64,000 nt of DNA from Amaurobius ferox (lineage: Eukaryota > Arthropoda > Arachnida > Araneae > Amaurobiidae), in the NCBI GenBank assembly GCA_951213105.1, contig OX578136.1, positions 76,566,437 through 76,630,436 on the forward strand, given 5' to 3'. Shown piece after piece: positions 46,927-60,118 of the stretch. Each line of letters starts with the position of its first letter. The first letter of the stretch is position 1. The position numbers and the translations under genes are program-made. The notes under the pieces were generated by a model. That model was not told the DNA's origin. It saw nothing but the letters and a program-made list of their open reading frames with translations, and ran no database searches.

Positions 46927-47313
46927 GAGCCAACGGCCGTACTGTGCTGAAAACACCGGTTCTCGTTAGATCACCGAAGTCAAGCAGCATCGGGCGCGGT
47001 TAGTACTTGTGTGGGTGACCACCTGGGAACACCGCGTGCTGTTGGCACATTTCGGATGCGGTAGCCCGATGGTTTGCGCGCTGGATTTGCACGCTGCCGC
47101 AACTGCCGCCGTGTTCATGCGGAGTACGATCAAGTTAAACATGTGGGTCCGTAAGTCCTTCCGAGAGGTTGGTGGTAGGGGAAGGAGGGTACGGTCCCTG
47201 TGGATGCCTCCCCCACTGGGTTCCGGTCTAAATTGGGTGGCACTTACCGGCCGTCCAAACAGTTACCTTACACCTTTCTGGTAGGTCGGACGGTCTGGGT
47301 CTCAACAACAACA
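46927..47313 (+). mobile_element. 5S rRNA-headed SINE (copy B)
   Basis: 387 bp between perfect 15-bp duplications ACACCTACTAAACTT (46912-46926, 47314-47328). The first 118 bp (46929-47046) are a near-complete 5S rRNA sequence including the internal control region (GTTAGTACTTG, GGGTGACC). Next is a remnant of the tRNA head with the A-box region (GTAGCCCGATGG) but about 30 bp spanning the B box deleted relative to copy A. The body and hairpin tail then match copy A, ending CTCAACAACAACA. It is a SINE3-type element; the tail presumably binds a partner LINE reverse transcriptase. Confidence 0.92.
46929..47046 (+). repeat. 5S rRNA-derived head of SINE copy B
   Basis: Begins GCCAACGGCC and ends CTGTTGGC, self-complementary as in 5S rRNA helix I. 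Not a 5S gene: it runs directly into SINE body and lacks a T-run terminator. Confidence 0.9.
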
Positions 47314-47329
47314 ACACCTACTAAACTTC

Positions 47330-48190
47330 TTCGCTGGATAGAACCAGTTTCCTGGTTATGCACCCCTTGGTGATTGAAAATTTACGGTGAGTCAAATAGG
47401 GTGTCTTAGTTAAATTATTCTAAGAACAGAAGCTAATTTTTTAAATAGTTTTTTTCCAAATTTGGAATTATTTTGAATTAATGAAATTAAGATTACCACA
47501 CCCTGTTTGTCACACTAAGATGCGGGGAATCCATTTATGTACGAATCACTCATTATAATTTTTATGAATCTATTCCTGAGATACATTTGGAGGAAAGCTT
47601 TAAGAAATAAATTGAATATGTCCTTCACTCTTATGCACCATATTTTTCTCTGATACCTAGAAATAACTTGAGACTAGTTTTAAGGGTCTTCGTGTTTATT
47701 TCCGTTAAAAGTTTACGCATTGTGCTTCTATTTGAAGTATTAAAGTACACGCTGTGGGCGTATATAATGTTAAGAGTGAAATCATGAAATGCATCCTTTC
47801 AGGAAATATAAATGAAAAATATTTCTTCATTCTTTATTTTTAATAATTGTGCTTAGTAATTTCGTATGGGAAATATTGCTAAAGGATTTAAGAATAAAAT
47901 ATTTTGTTGAAAATATCTTCATCAAATATAGTCAGAGAATGTTTGTGTGAATTAAAATATAGTGCTTTATACAGCATTAGGTTTAATTTTATCTAAAAAT
48001 CAACAATCAGTCGCAACTTCGAATCGAAGTCTTGCTTGATAAATATAGCCAAGTTATGTTACTATGTATACAACAACGGTTATGTAAAGAAATTCTTAAA
48101 ATCCTTACAGAGTTATGAACTGAAAGGCTCCGGACTTTATTAAAGAGACACGCATTTTAATTTTTTTTTGTCTTTACTTGAGTCGCTAAT
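47330..48190. other. No gene recognised
   Basis: A+T-rich, non-coding. Confidence 0.6.
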
Positions 48191-48199
48191 ATCTGAGTA

Positions 48200-49665
48200 C
48201 AGGCGTGTGCTTCTACAGTGGAGTCAGAAATACCAAAATTGGATTCTATATCAGTGTGGCAATGTGCTTTTCACTAATGAGTCGAGATTCAGTTTACAGA
48301 CTGTTTCTCGTAGCACCACTATATGAACTGAGTGGAGATTACGTTGGCATTCATTTAACTTATTGGAAAGGGGCCTATTTGAAGGTGGAGTTTTGGTATG
48401 GGCAGACATAACGCCGAACGGGTGTGCACATCTCCACATTTTCGATAGCGATAGGTTCTGTTATTGGTATGTGAAGTAGAGGTGACATACTGGAGTCCTA
48501 TGACCGTCTTTTTACTTTACTTCCCTGTATAAGGAAAGTATTGTGACGGGGTCGAAAATTCGAATTTGAGTTTTCGACGGGAGAGCACGTTTCAAGCATC
48601 CCTGATCACGAATTAAACATTTTTGAAGTGATGTCTGTGTGTGTGTGTGTGTCAGTGAGACTGTGGAGACGATAACTGACGAACGAATGGACCGATTCAA
48701 ACGAAATTTGGTACAAAAATCACAATCCGTAGACACTGTAAGCCTATTGTTTTTATGAGCAATCGAATGTTCAGAACCCCCTTAAATTTTCGATTGAAAT
48801 TTTGAAAAAATCGTCAAAAAATCAAAACCGCTAATAAAGTTACGCAAATAGCCCATTTCTTATGTAATTTTTTATTAGAAAACGATTGACATAAATTTTA
48901 GAACGCTAACGCGAACTGTTCTCGAGATATTGCACATTTTTCAAAAAAATTATCAAAAGTTATATAAAAAAATATTTCCTATTGAGAAACATGTTCACTT
49001 TTCATATGTAATACCATGCGATAAATTTGGTGAGATCATTCTGGTGAATCTAGCTCGTTCCATTCATGAAAAAAGATACTTTGAGTAATACTTTTGTATT
49101 TGAACGCCAATAGTCATTTATATGCTGTAAAAATAACTTATTTCTCCGCCCATAACGCTTGGCGAGATTTTGGAGACGAATTTGGTGGAATGTCTCCAAC
49201 TTGGCGACATTTTTAATTGTTGCCAAATTAACAAACATCTCGCCAAATTGATAAAAATGACTCTAAATCAATGGAAATGACGACTAATTGAAGAGAATTC
49301 AATATCTTGGAACGAATATAAGTATCTACTATAAGAATAACATTTTTTTAACTGTAAAGGTAGTAAATTCATTGCATTATATAAGGAAAGTCATGTGTTG
49401 CCCACATCAGATTTTTTGAGTTGACATCGGTCCATAATTCGTATTGATGGACGATAAAGCGTGCAAAACTCTCTCAGATGGTCTATGATTTTTTTAGAAG
49501 TCAACATATTAAGCGAATGTAGTGGCCATTAAAGTCTCCATATATGAATGCCATTGAACAACCGCTATCTACACTAGGAGTGACATTTTTTGCACCTACA
49601 TCTCGTGAACAAGTTAATAAAATGCAGGAAAAATCAATGTCAAGATTATGTAGCTGCAATAGGTG
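48200..49665 (+). pseudogene. Tc1-type transposase pseudogene split by an insertion
   Basis: Left part (48200-48513) reads VLLQWSQKYQNW, VLFTNESRFSLQT, GGVLVWADITPNG and LHIFDSDRF, standard Tc1 transposase blocks with several stops. Right part (49417-49665) reads VLMDDKACKT, SPYMNAIEQPL and SREQVNKMQEK, the second Asp region and the Glu region. The first catalytic Asp is Asn (FTNESRF). Between the parts lies a full ACTTTCC-family copy inserted in a T-run, so the two halves give its empty site. Inverted repeats were not found. Long dead. Confidence 0.85.
48514..49416 (+). mobile_element. ACTTTCC repeat family, subfamily 2 (copy 5)
   Basis: Begins ACTTTACTTCCC, then a return arm AAGGAAAGTA, GACGGGGTCGAAAATTCG, a (TG)n tract, GGACCGATTCAAACGAAAT, and a TTGGCGA-rich segment at 49140-49240. 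Ends AAGGAAAGTCATGTGTTGCC then CACATCAG and Ts. Inserted within the T-run of the Tc1 pseudogene with no obvious longer duplication. Confidence 0.75.
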
Positions 49666-49669
49666 ACCA

Positions 49670-50915
49670 CATCCCTTATTAATCTTCATGTAACATAGTA
49701 GTTTTAGTTTAAACATCTTCTTATAAAAATTGTATATCTCCATCTTTATTCCTTATCTTATTTTTTCTACCGCTGTGCTTGCTTTACCTTATTACATACG
49801 CATACCGAATTTCGTTCTATTCACAGTTTTGGTTCGTAAAGCATTCACACATTATGTTTAACTTTTATGGACACCAATGTTCTCTAAAAAGGAAAAAAAA
49901 AACATAACATTTTTCAAGTAAAATTTAGCAAATTACAGAACTATATCTAGATTTTGGAAAATAAAACTAGTTGAATTTTGAGATGTTTACGAGGATAGGA
50001 ATTTTAAAACATAAATAAGAAGACGATTTCAATTTCAAATTTTTGAAAAAAAAAACTATTAGAATATATTTTATCATGGTGCTAGTTAAGTTCCATGGCT
50101 AATACTCAGTAAAGTTATTTTAAACTATTAGAAATAATCCTCAAATATTTTTGCAAGACAGGAATTTTAATTGCAATTGTAAAAGAATATCAATATTAAT
50201 TGGATATTCTAAATGTTTAAGTAGAAAGAATAACTTTCAATAGTAACTTAACATTTTATTGCACACCTAGCTTTAAAAACGGGGAATAGAAAATTGATTG
50301 AGGGGAAAATATTGCGTATATTCTATCATGTTTTAGGCGTTGATTGTCTCATAGGCTAGAAGTGACGATCTCAAATCGTTACAAGAAAAGCAAGTGAAAT
50401 TCACAGGAGTGTAGCTGAACTTCACTTTCTCATACCAGAATCCATTTTCAATAGATTTTTTTCAAATTTCACAAGAAAAATTTTGAAAAATCGGCTTCAT
50501 GTGGCCAAACGACTACAATTATAGCATGTTATCATTCACTTTAAAGGGATTGAAAAAATCTCTTGATTGATATCATACTTGGCAACGTAACCCCCAGGAG
50601 GCGGATGACGTCACGAACAAAATAACTATATCGCGGCTATTTTTCTCAACAATGATTGAAACTATAAAATCTCGTAATCATTGAGCCATAAATAAACCTT
50701 TTTATTCATGATTATGTTAATTTTTTTCTATCGACCACAGACATAGACTGATAGACAGACAGACGGACACACTCCAAAAATAGTTGAAACGTGTTCAGGA
50801 GGTGTTAGACCATATATTGCCATCGCAATTTTGGAATAGAAATTTGTCACAATATTTTCTCAATATTGCGTATGAGATAGCAAATATAGCTAGCTGCAAA
50901 TTCTAAAAAGTTTAG
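49670..50915. other. No gene recognised; possible old repeat
   Basis: 50720-50860 has a CTGT/GACA-rich tract and GCAATTTTGGAATAGAA, reminiscent of the microsatellite-bearing end of the ACTTTCC family but not alignable with it by eye. Confidence 0.35.
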
Positions 50916-50924
50916 CGATTGAGA

Positions 50925-50985
50925 GTCGCCAGGACCGAACTCGGGACCTCGTGCTTACAAGACCAACATTATAAGTTTAGAGCAA
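50925..50985 (-). repeat. tRNA-derived fragment (tRNA-Thr-like 3' part)
   Basis: On the minus strand GGTCTTGTAAGCACGAGGTC followed by CCGAGTTCGGTCCTGG resembles the anticodon arm (loop with TGT), variable loop and T arm of a tRNA, with a B-box-like GAGTTCGGTCC. The 5' half is not tRNA-like. Best read as a SINE or pseudo-tRNA relic. Confidence 0.4.
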
Positions 50986-50999
50986 AAGCTAGCTTCGAC

Positions 51000-52015
51000 T
51001 CGGAACTCATAATTCGGGTATTCTAGCATCTGCGATCGATGTCTTTGGCAGGAACAGAGTCGTCTGCTGCCGCAGAAATTTGTCTGGCTACAATTTAAAC
51101 ATTGGAAAAAGCATATAGATGGCAGGTTAAAAAAAGCCATCACCACGAAATCATAATAATCTCAAACATAATCGACGAAATATGGTCAGCAAAACTTGGT
51201 CAACGAAAACAACATTGCCATCAAAATAGTCAGCAGTGCGAAATAATACTATATATCAATACGAAATCATAATAGCCGTAATACAAAAAGTCATCAAATA
51301 TCCGACTGGCTATATTCCAGTGTATTATTCCTATTGGAATTCTACTGTATATTACAACTTCATGTTCAAACGCTCAATCAATATACGTTTAATTGATACT
51401 TCTAAACGCCCTGATTTTAATTTTATTATTTAATCAAATCATAGTTGCAATTGTTGTTTCTCAAGACAAAATTCAACGCAAATGATAATATCAAGACGAA
51501 TTTTAAATAATATTCAACTTCATGTTTTCAAGCAATTCACGCATATTTAGGGGCTCAAAGAACATACACAATTAAATAATGAGAAAACATTTACTCTTTT
51601 AAATTTTTCAATATTTCTAAAAGTATCAGTATATTTACATTTATATCACATCCTGATGTATGTAAATCACCTACAGCGTGTATTTTAATGAATCTAGTTA
51701 TAGAAGAATGTTTACGCATCTTTCTCTCTAACATGAAATAAAATGCCTGAAACTAGTTATTTATAGTTTTCAAAGAAAATGGCAATGCATGATATACAGA
51801 AACACAATTTAAATGCTAATATCTTGAGTCAAATGTATAAAAAATGACATAACTAAGCATGACAGTAAAAATATTCAAATTTCAAAATAATGTAAAAAAA
51901 CAAATGTTAAGACAAGTTATGTTTTATTTATAGTTTTGACTGGTATTTAAGACTGTCAAAGATAGGGAACTTAACACTCTTAACAAAATCAAAAGTTGCA
52001 GTATTTTGAATAAGT
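51000..52015. other. No gene recognised
   Basis: A+T-rich, non-coding. Confidence 0.6.
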
Positions 52016-52021
52016 CTTATT

Positions 52022-52140
52022 ACTTTCCTTATAAACATAATGTATAAGGAAAGTATTGTGACGGGGTCGAAAATTCGAGTTTTCGACGGGAGAGCACGTT
52101 TCAAGCATCCCTGATCACGAATCAAACATTTTTGAAGTGA

Positions 52141-52198
<58 letters not shown>

Positions 52199-53297
52199 TG
52201 TGTGTGTGAAAGTATGTGTGTGTGTCTGTGTGTGTGTGTGAAAGTGTGTGTGTGTGTGTGTGTCAGTGGGCCTGTGGAGACGATAACTGACGAATGAATG
52301 GACCGATTTGAACCAAATTTGGTACAAAAATCACAATTAGTAAACACTGGAAGCCTATTGTTTTTATACGCAATCGAATGTTCAGAACCATCCTAAATTT
52401 TCGAATGAAATTTTGAAAAAATCGTCAAAAAATCAAAACCAATAATAAAGTTACGTAAATAGACATTTCTTATGTAATTTTTCATTAGAAAACGATTGAC
52501 ATAAATTTTAGACCGCTAACATGAACCGTTCTCGAGATATTGCACATTTTTCAAAAAAATTATCGAAAAGTCATATAAAATAGAAAAAAAAATATTTCCT
52601 ATTGAGAAACATGTTCACTTTTCATATATAATATCATGCGATAAATTGGGTGACATCATTTTCGTGGATCTAGCTCGTTCCATTCATGAAAAAAGATACT
52701 TTGAGTAATACTTTTGCATTTGAACGCCAATTTATCTGCTGTAAGAATAACTTATTTCTTCGTCAATAACGCTTGGCGAGATTTTGGCGACGAAATTGGC
52801 GGAATGTCGCCAACTTGGCGACTTTTTTAAATGTTGCCAAATTAACGAAAATCTCGCCAAATGGATAAAAATGACGCTAAATCAATGAAAATGACGACTA
52901 ATTGTGGAAAATTCAATATCTAATAAGTTATATAATATATAAATAAATAATAATAGTTATATAATATATGTCGAAAATTCAATATCTAATAAGTTATATA
53001 TATATATATATAACTTATTTCTTCGTCCATAACGCTTGGCGAGATTTTGGCGACGAAATTGGCAGAATGTTGCCAACTTGGCGACTTTTTGAAATGCTGC
53101 AAAATTAACGAAAATCTCGCCAAATGAATAAAAATAACGATAAATCAATGAAAATGAAGACTAATTGTCGAAAATTCAATATCTTGGAAAGGATATTAGT
53201 ATCTACTAGAAGAAAAACCTATTTATTTTACTGTGAAAGTAGTAAATTCATTTCATTATATAAGGAAAGTCATGTGTTGCCCACATCAGATTTTTTT
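52022..53297 (+). mobile_element. ACTTTCC repeat family, subfamily 2 (copy 6)
   Basis: Terminal hairpin ACTTTCCTTATAAACATAATG with return arm TATAAGGAAAGTA, then the same GACGGGGTCGAAAATTCG block as copy 5, a long (TG)n tract (52141-52263) and GGACCGATTTGAACC. The TTGGCGA-rich segment is present twice (52752-52905 and 53026-53180) around short TA repeats. Ends AAGGAAAGTCATGTGTTGCC then CACATCAGATT. Confidence 0.8.
52141..52263 (+). repeat. (TG)n microsatellite
   Basis: TG dinucleotides with a few GAAAG/TCTG interruptions, inside copy 6. Confidence 0.95.
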
Positions 53298-53344
53298 GTT
53301 TAATAGTGCATGGTAGTTAATATCGGAAGTCGTTGCTTCAGATA

Positions 53345-53428
53345 CAGATTGGAACCCCCCATTAGCCCCCATTAGCGGGCCCCACTAGCGGGCCCCACTA
53401 GTGGATTGCCCCCACTAGCGGGCTCCTG
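53345..53428 (+). repeat. G+C-rich short repeats CCCACTAGCGGG
   Basis: Four to five imperfect units of about 15-20 bp; conspicuous G+C-rich island in A+T-rich DNA. Confidence 0.8.
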
Positions 53429-53429
53429 A

Positions 53430-56400
53430 AGGGATCTGAGACACTTTACTCCTTTCCCCATTTGTTTCCCTACTCCAAGAGAAAAATCCAATGTTGTTCA
53501 GATAGATTTGGTTCATTGGCCGACAATAGAAGTGCGCAAATATTCAGCCTTCTGAGCCATCGGTAGACTGCTGGTCTTTAAAAACATACAAAAATCTATA
53601 AAACTGCTCTCCCAGGGGGTAAATAAAAAATCCGGCTATGGTATATTCTTCTGTAAGTGTAGGCTGTATATCTCTATGACACTATAAGTGTGCAAAGATT
53701 TAAGACTACCAACGGAGCTTCTGAATGTTTTGAAATGAGTGTTTGGTCCCATTTCCTCCGGTCCATATGTGTAATACGGCTGTGTTATGTGTGAAAATAC
53801 GGCTGTGTTATGGTCTGTTCCATAATCAATACTATAAATGTGCACAAATTCAGACCTCTAGGTCAACAAAGGAAATTGTAAATTCCCGACTACAACTCTT
53901 TCATCTCGGGATCAAAAACGATAATATGAAGCTGCTCATTCTCACACCCTCTACAATTTCCACTACAGAAACTATGTATTGCTATTGCATTAACTATGGA
54001 AATAGTTATCTTTCCAAGTTAAATAGATTATAATGTACCATGTTTCGTGATATAAAATTATTTAGGATATCACATAGATTCAAGTATGAGGGAAAATCCA
54101 GGTTAAGGAATTATTTTCCGCAAATGCTTAGGAGAATTGTAAATATTTTATAAGTAGTTTGAAAATGATCATAAAAATGTTATATTATTTATTAATAATT
54201 CTTAGACGACGGGTGTAATAATACAGCACCAGATTTACTTTTTTACGTATAATTGGACGACATCTGTCGTTTAAATATTTATGAAAGCATTAAACTTTTG
54301 ACGTGGAAAATTCTTTCATGTTTCTCTTATATTTATAATACTCACCGTTCGATGACATGCATTTCATAAAATATTTATCTCATATCACCGCAAGTGCAGA
54401 TATTATATTTTTATTTTTTGCTTTTAGATAAATTGTGGCTTTTTAATTCAAAAAACAGAAATTATGTTTTATATTAGAAAATTATGAGGAAAAACAAGAA
54501 ACATACATCCTTTCAATTTTGTCATTTTATTAGAAAAATTCTATTTTTTGCTATTCTGTCGGTAAAGTTTAAAAATCTGTTTTAGATATTTCAACTCTTG
54601 TCTTGGTAGTAAGTCAAGCCCCTAATCTCCTATAGTCAGGTGGTTCATCACCCTGTGATCTACTGAGACGATTATCTTACTTTCTCTATTTGAAGTGGAT
54701 TTTGCACTTTTTTGAACAGAGTGTTTATTTTAATGACGACTCGTTTCATGAAGGTTGAACTGCATGTAACAGATATATTTACCAACAAAATTTGACAACG
54801 TATATTTGTCTATCTAACTGTGCACTTATGTACGCACATGCAATTCCTCTCAAAATAAAGCACCTGAAAAGAGTTTGATGTTACAAGATGTGACTAATTT
54901 ATGGATTTCAAAGGGGGGGGGGACTTCGGAAGTTGATGTGCAAAATTTATCTGACACGTTTGAGTAAGAAATTACCTCTTCATGGAAGCTTTAAATGCAT
55001 TAATAATTGTCCGCCATGTTGCTAAGTTTCGGAACAGACTTTAGAGTTTAGAATCTGTTGATAAACTGGAGGGCTTTTGACGTTGCGGCAATCAACATCA
55101 GAAACAGCCTAAAATTACTAGTTTTTTAAATATAATACTACTACTATTTTATTCTATGACTAGATTTATGTAATTTTTTTTCATATTTATAGGAATACAA
55201 CAAACTTAAAGGTCAACAAGAGGTAAAATCTGTGTGCCTGTGTGTGCAGTCTGTAGCGAAAAATATGAGCCTTGTACTGTCATGACATTTGGTACACAGG
55301 TGCTGTAGGACACGAATAGGTGCACCTCGGCGTTATTTTTCATAATTTAGAATTATTATTTTAGTTACTGGGTAAGCTCGAATTTTCTTTGCGATCACTA
55401 AAAGCACCATAAATTACATGGAGAAAAATGCGACTCGAATTTTATTCAAGGCATCGCGTCAAGATCATAGACAAGCGTTTCGCACCGGAAACCGGGAAGC
55501 CCAGACGGTTGGCGCTTTGTACTGGTTTAAAATCCAGAAATTTCAAATTCCGAGTTTTACAGAGATATTTTAATTTTTAAATATAAGATTATAATAGTAT
55601 TATAAGCATTCCCTGAAAAAAATCACGTTTTACGATAACTTCTAAAGTCAGCATAAAATTAGCAATTAAAATTTTAAACAGCCAATTTTTTTTATTTTTT
55701 TTTTATTTTTTTTTTATTTCTTTGCGGATAGTGTACCTGGTGAATTGCTGAATAATCCGTTCTTGTAAAATAAATATTCTTGTAAATATATTCGATGAAA
55801 ATGTCATAACATAATCATATTTTGAATAATATTATAAGAGGCATATTTATGAATATGCTTCTTAAAATACCTTTTCTGTCCTATTTTGAGATGTAAAAAT
55901 AAAATTAAGAGAAAATTTGAATATCTCTACTAAATGTTACTATCATATTTAATTATTGGTAATTTATGAACATTATTCCGGGATACTACCAGGTTTCTAC
56001 CCGGTGTAAAACTTTTGCAAAAGGTTAACATTTACACCCACGCATTGGTGCAGCGACAATTTTAATTTTAATATAACTGAATTCAATATGACTTGCAATA
56101 AGTCATGCTCATTTTATCAAAAATTTTCTAAAATAAGAATATTTTATGTTTCGGATTATTTTTCAGATAAGGAGAAATTTTTCAGTCCTTTGAAATTCAA
56201 ATCAGGTCCTTTTTCCCCCGTCGTTGTGTGAATTTGCATAACAATATTTCATCTGAAAGGAAAGACAGGTATTAGGACTTTTACACCTTTTCGGCAGTTT
56301 CAGAAAATTTATCTAAGAATGCTTAATGAAAGAAATGAAAAGCCCATTGTCAGGTGAAAAAAAATATCATATATATGAAATATGTTCCGCTGAAATCAAA

Positions 56401-56612
56401 TATTGTAGCAAAAATGTCTTTATCTACTCTAGGGTATAGTAAAATGTCTTTATGTAGTCTAGGGGGTAATTTATATGTATAATTTAATATATTGAGGTCT
56501 TTCTGAAATCGGATATGGTCATGCAAAATAAATGGTTCAAAAATATAATTTTTTATTAGCGCCAAACTCTAAAATAAGTCTAACATATCTCTAAAATAAC
56601 TCTAAAATAATG
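53430..56612. other. No gene recognised
   Basis: A+T-rich, with homopolymer runs (G at about 54907, T at 55683-55720). No coding pattern or element ends. Confidence 0.5.
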
Positions 56613-56616
56613 GAGT

Positions 56617-56705
56617 TCTTTACTTTCCTTTCGACACATGATAATGCATAGGAAATATATTCGAATTTATTTCGGCCTGTCAAAGTCGGAGAAACTAACA
56701 CACTT
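56617..56705 (+). repeat. ACTTTCC repeat family, end fragment
   Basis: ACTTTCCTTTCGACACATGA and ATGCATAGGAAAT, followed by GGCCTGTCAAAGTCGGAG; the typical start of a subfamily 1 copy, decaying afterwards. Confidence 0.55.
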
Positions 56706-56709
56706 AAAG

Positions 56710-58555
56710 AAATATATTTCAACTCTTTTAAAACGTTTAATTTTTTTTAACAATGTATTATACTTTAGCGTCAACAGTAATAATATTAATAGGAAAACGG
56801 CTCAGATAGGCTTTGTTTCCTGGTCGATACTATTAGTATGCAAAGTTTCATTACACAACGTCATTGGTGGCGGCTTCTGGATTGTCTCAAAGACATTACG
56901 ACCGTCCCCTATCCATTTTGCCATCCTCCGAGAAAGACATCGAAAATTCTAATATGTTAGGTTCTGCTTCGAAGATTATACAGTAAGATATAAATATTTA
57001 GTCTTTTAGGTCAATGGTAGAGTTCTAAACGGTCTGTAATGTCTTTTTAGAAATCCCCCATTTTTTCTGCCTAATGGGAAAGGGAAACGAAAATTCGGCC
57101 CCGTTTACTTTCGTCACGTATTCGAAATCGCAAATATTTAAATATTTGATCTTTTAGGTCTCCGGATTTTTGGAGGAACTGGAAAGACAGTGACAGGTTA
57201 TAGATAGAGTCAAAATTTGGAATTCGAATTTTCGATTTATTTACATCTTTGAGCTATCTAAAATACTATCTACTTTAAAACGGTTATAACTTCATAATAC
57301 TTTCAGTGTAATTTCTTTTTTATGTTTTAACGCCATGAAACTAAAGGTAATAAATTATCACTTTAACTGATAAAAGTTACTTTAAGTGATAAAATTCAAC
57401 AGAAAAACATTAACTTTGTAATCATGGGAGCTGACTCCATAATTTACATTAGGATAGTAAGAATTAATAGTTAGTTAGAAATGGTAAAAATATTAATTAG
57501 CTTTGATTAGTTTTTAATTAGCAAAATTTTTAATCAGTTTTATCACAATAAAATAGGAATTTTGTAAAAAAAAAGCAAATAAATTTTTTATTTCATTTAA
57601 TGTTAATGTCATTTCAAGAGCTTTAAAATTTCTGCTGTATGGCACTGTATGATAAGGGAATAAAGAAGAGTCCATATTTTGAGACTTTATCAGTGACTAC
57701 TTACTTATTGAGAAATGGTACATGCAGGTTCAAATGTACGAAGGAAAATTGTTTACATTTCGTCAGTTATTTACATTCCGTCATTTTTAACACTTTACAA
57801 CAAAGTTGAAAAGTGTTTATGACTTTGTTCATTCTGTCCGTAAAAATGACTTAATCAAAATGAAATTTTAGTATATTGTTCAGCCGGTCTGTAGAACCTA
57901 TGGGAATATAAATGAATAATATCACCCAAATAGTTTTGGATTAAACCCGGGTTGAAAAAATGAAATACATTGAGCCCTATGAGACCTAATTCTTCAAAAA
58001 AATTTTAAGCGGATTTAAAATTCACAAATTACTTCGAAAATTTTAGGTAATAATCAAATTGTTCCATAAAATATGTAAAAAAAAATTCAACGAAATATTT
58101 TCAGTAGTTTTTTAAAGAAAAATTAAAATAATAATTACATCTCTTATATGAAACGATCTCGTGACCATGATATAAAAAGATCACATGACCCACTTCAAAA
58201 TGGCATCCATCTTGTTTCAAAATCGTGATTTTTTAAGTTCTTTTTAATTCATATTGAGTGTTGTATCCGTCCTAAAACTACTTTATTTTTGCTTAAATTC
58301 TGTGCATCTACATACTGAAACAACGCAAATACAATATACCTGAGTTTAAATGATTATCCAAATTTGATTATTTCTACAACGAAGTCTGTTTTTCACTTAT
58401 GTAAAATGTAAACAGCAAAATATGTAGAATGAGTTGTATTAGAATTGCTGTATTTCTTTAACACAAAATAATTTAGCCCATGGAGTCTGCATGGCTGATA
58501 TGAATTAAATATTAATTGATTTTATAAAGAGAAGGACGGTTTTTTGGGATGAAGT
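56710..58555. other. No gene recognised
   Basis: Non-coding, possibly the decayed interior of the repeat starting at 56617. Confidence 0.45.
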
Positions 58556-58559
58556 TTTA

Positions 58560-58990
58560 AGCATAGAGTTAAATAACTTGTAGCTCCATGGTCTTAATTT
58601 TTAAATAAAATAAATTATTATAGTATTGTGATGAATAACATGAATAGGAAATTATTTATGAATGAAATTTTGCTTTTATAGAGAGAGCCAGGCGTGTTAT
58701 TTTTTCTATGACATCATTTGAATGAATTTCAGTTGTTTTCGATGAAGTTTTCAAATATAATAAATTATCGTAGTATTATGATAATTCTAAAATTATTACC
58801 GTGGAATATATTGTATTTTAGAGATATTGAAACCAGTCAATTTATATTTCAATGCCATCATTTGAATGAAATTCATTTTTTTCAATGAAGGTTTAAGTTT
58901 TCAAATATAATAAATTAATGTAGTATTGTGATAAGTTTTAAAATATTACCAAGCAATGTATTGCATTTTAGACTTTTTTAAATAAAATTG
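58560..58990 (+). repeat. Tandem array, period about 150 bp
   Basis: Anchors AATAAATTAT.GTAGTAT(T/A) at about 58609, 58758 and 58909, with ATCATTTGAATGAA and TTTTC(A/G)ATGAAG blocks between. Confidence 0.75.
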
Positions 58991-59053
58991 CATTGAAGTT
59001 GGAAAGTGTTTCATAATCAATGCTTTAAGCATGATTGATCTTTCTTGTTTTTT
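58982..59053 (+). repeat. 72-bp inverted repeat, left arm
   Basis: Identical in reverse complement to about 63928-64000: begins ATAAAATTGCATTGAAG, contains AATGCTTTAAGCATG, ends CTTTCTTGTTTTTTT. The match may continue beyond the window. Confidence 0.9.
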
Positions 59054-59234
59054 TAACCAAGAAACATCTTAACTACATATTTCGTATAGTTTTTGACATC
59101 CATGTTATACCATTACTGATTTTTTCATGAGATAGAATTTCTACTTGTAGCTGTGCAGTGGGCTACGTATCCATAGGAGGCGGGTTTGTGCCACGAGTAC
59201 GTGTGAGGAACCTTGACTACCCCTTTATATTTAA

Positions 59235-60114
<880 letters not shown>

Positions 60115-60118
60115 TTAA

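Noticed and set aside
46929..47046. A functional 5S rRNA gene
   Set aside because: It runs straight into SINE body and tail, is flanked by target duplications and lacks a terminator.
55490..55530. Another hairpin-retroposon tail on the minus strand
   Set aside because: CCAACCGTCTGGGCTTCCC resembles the tail, but no 5' arm and no target duplication could be found.
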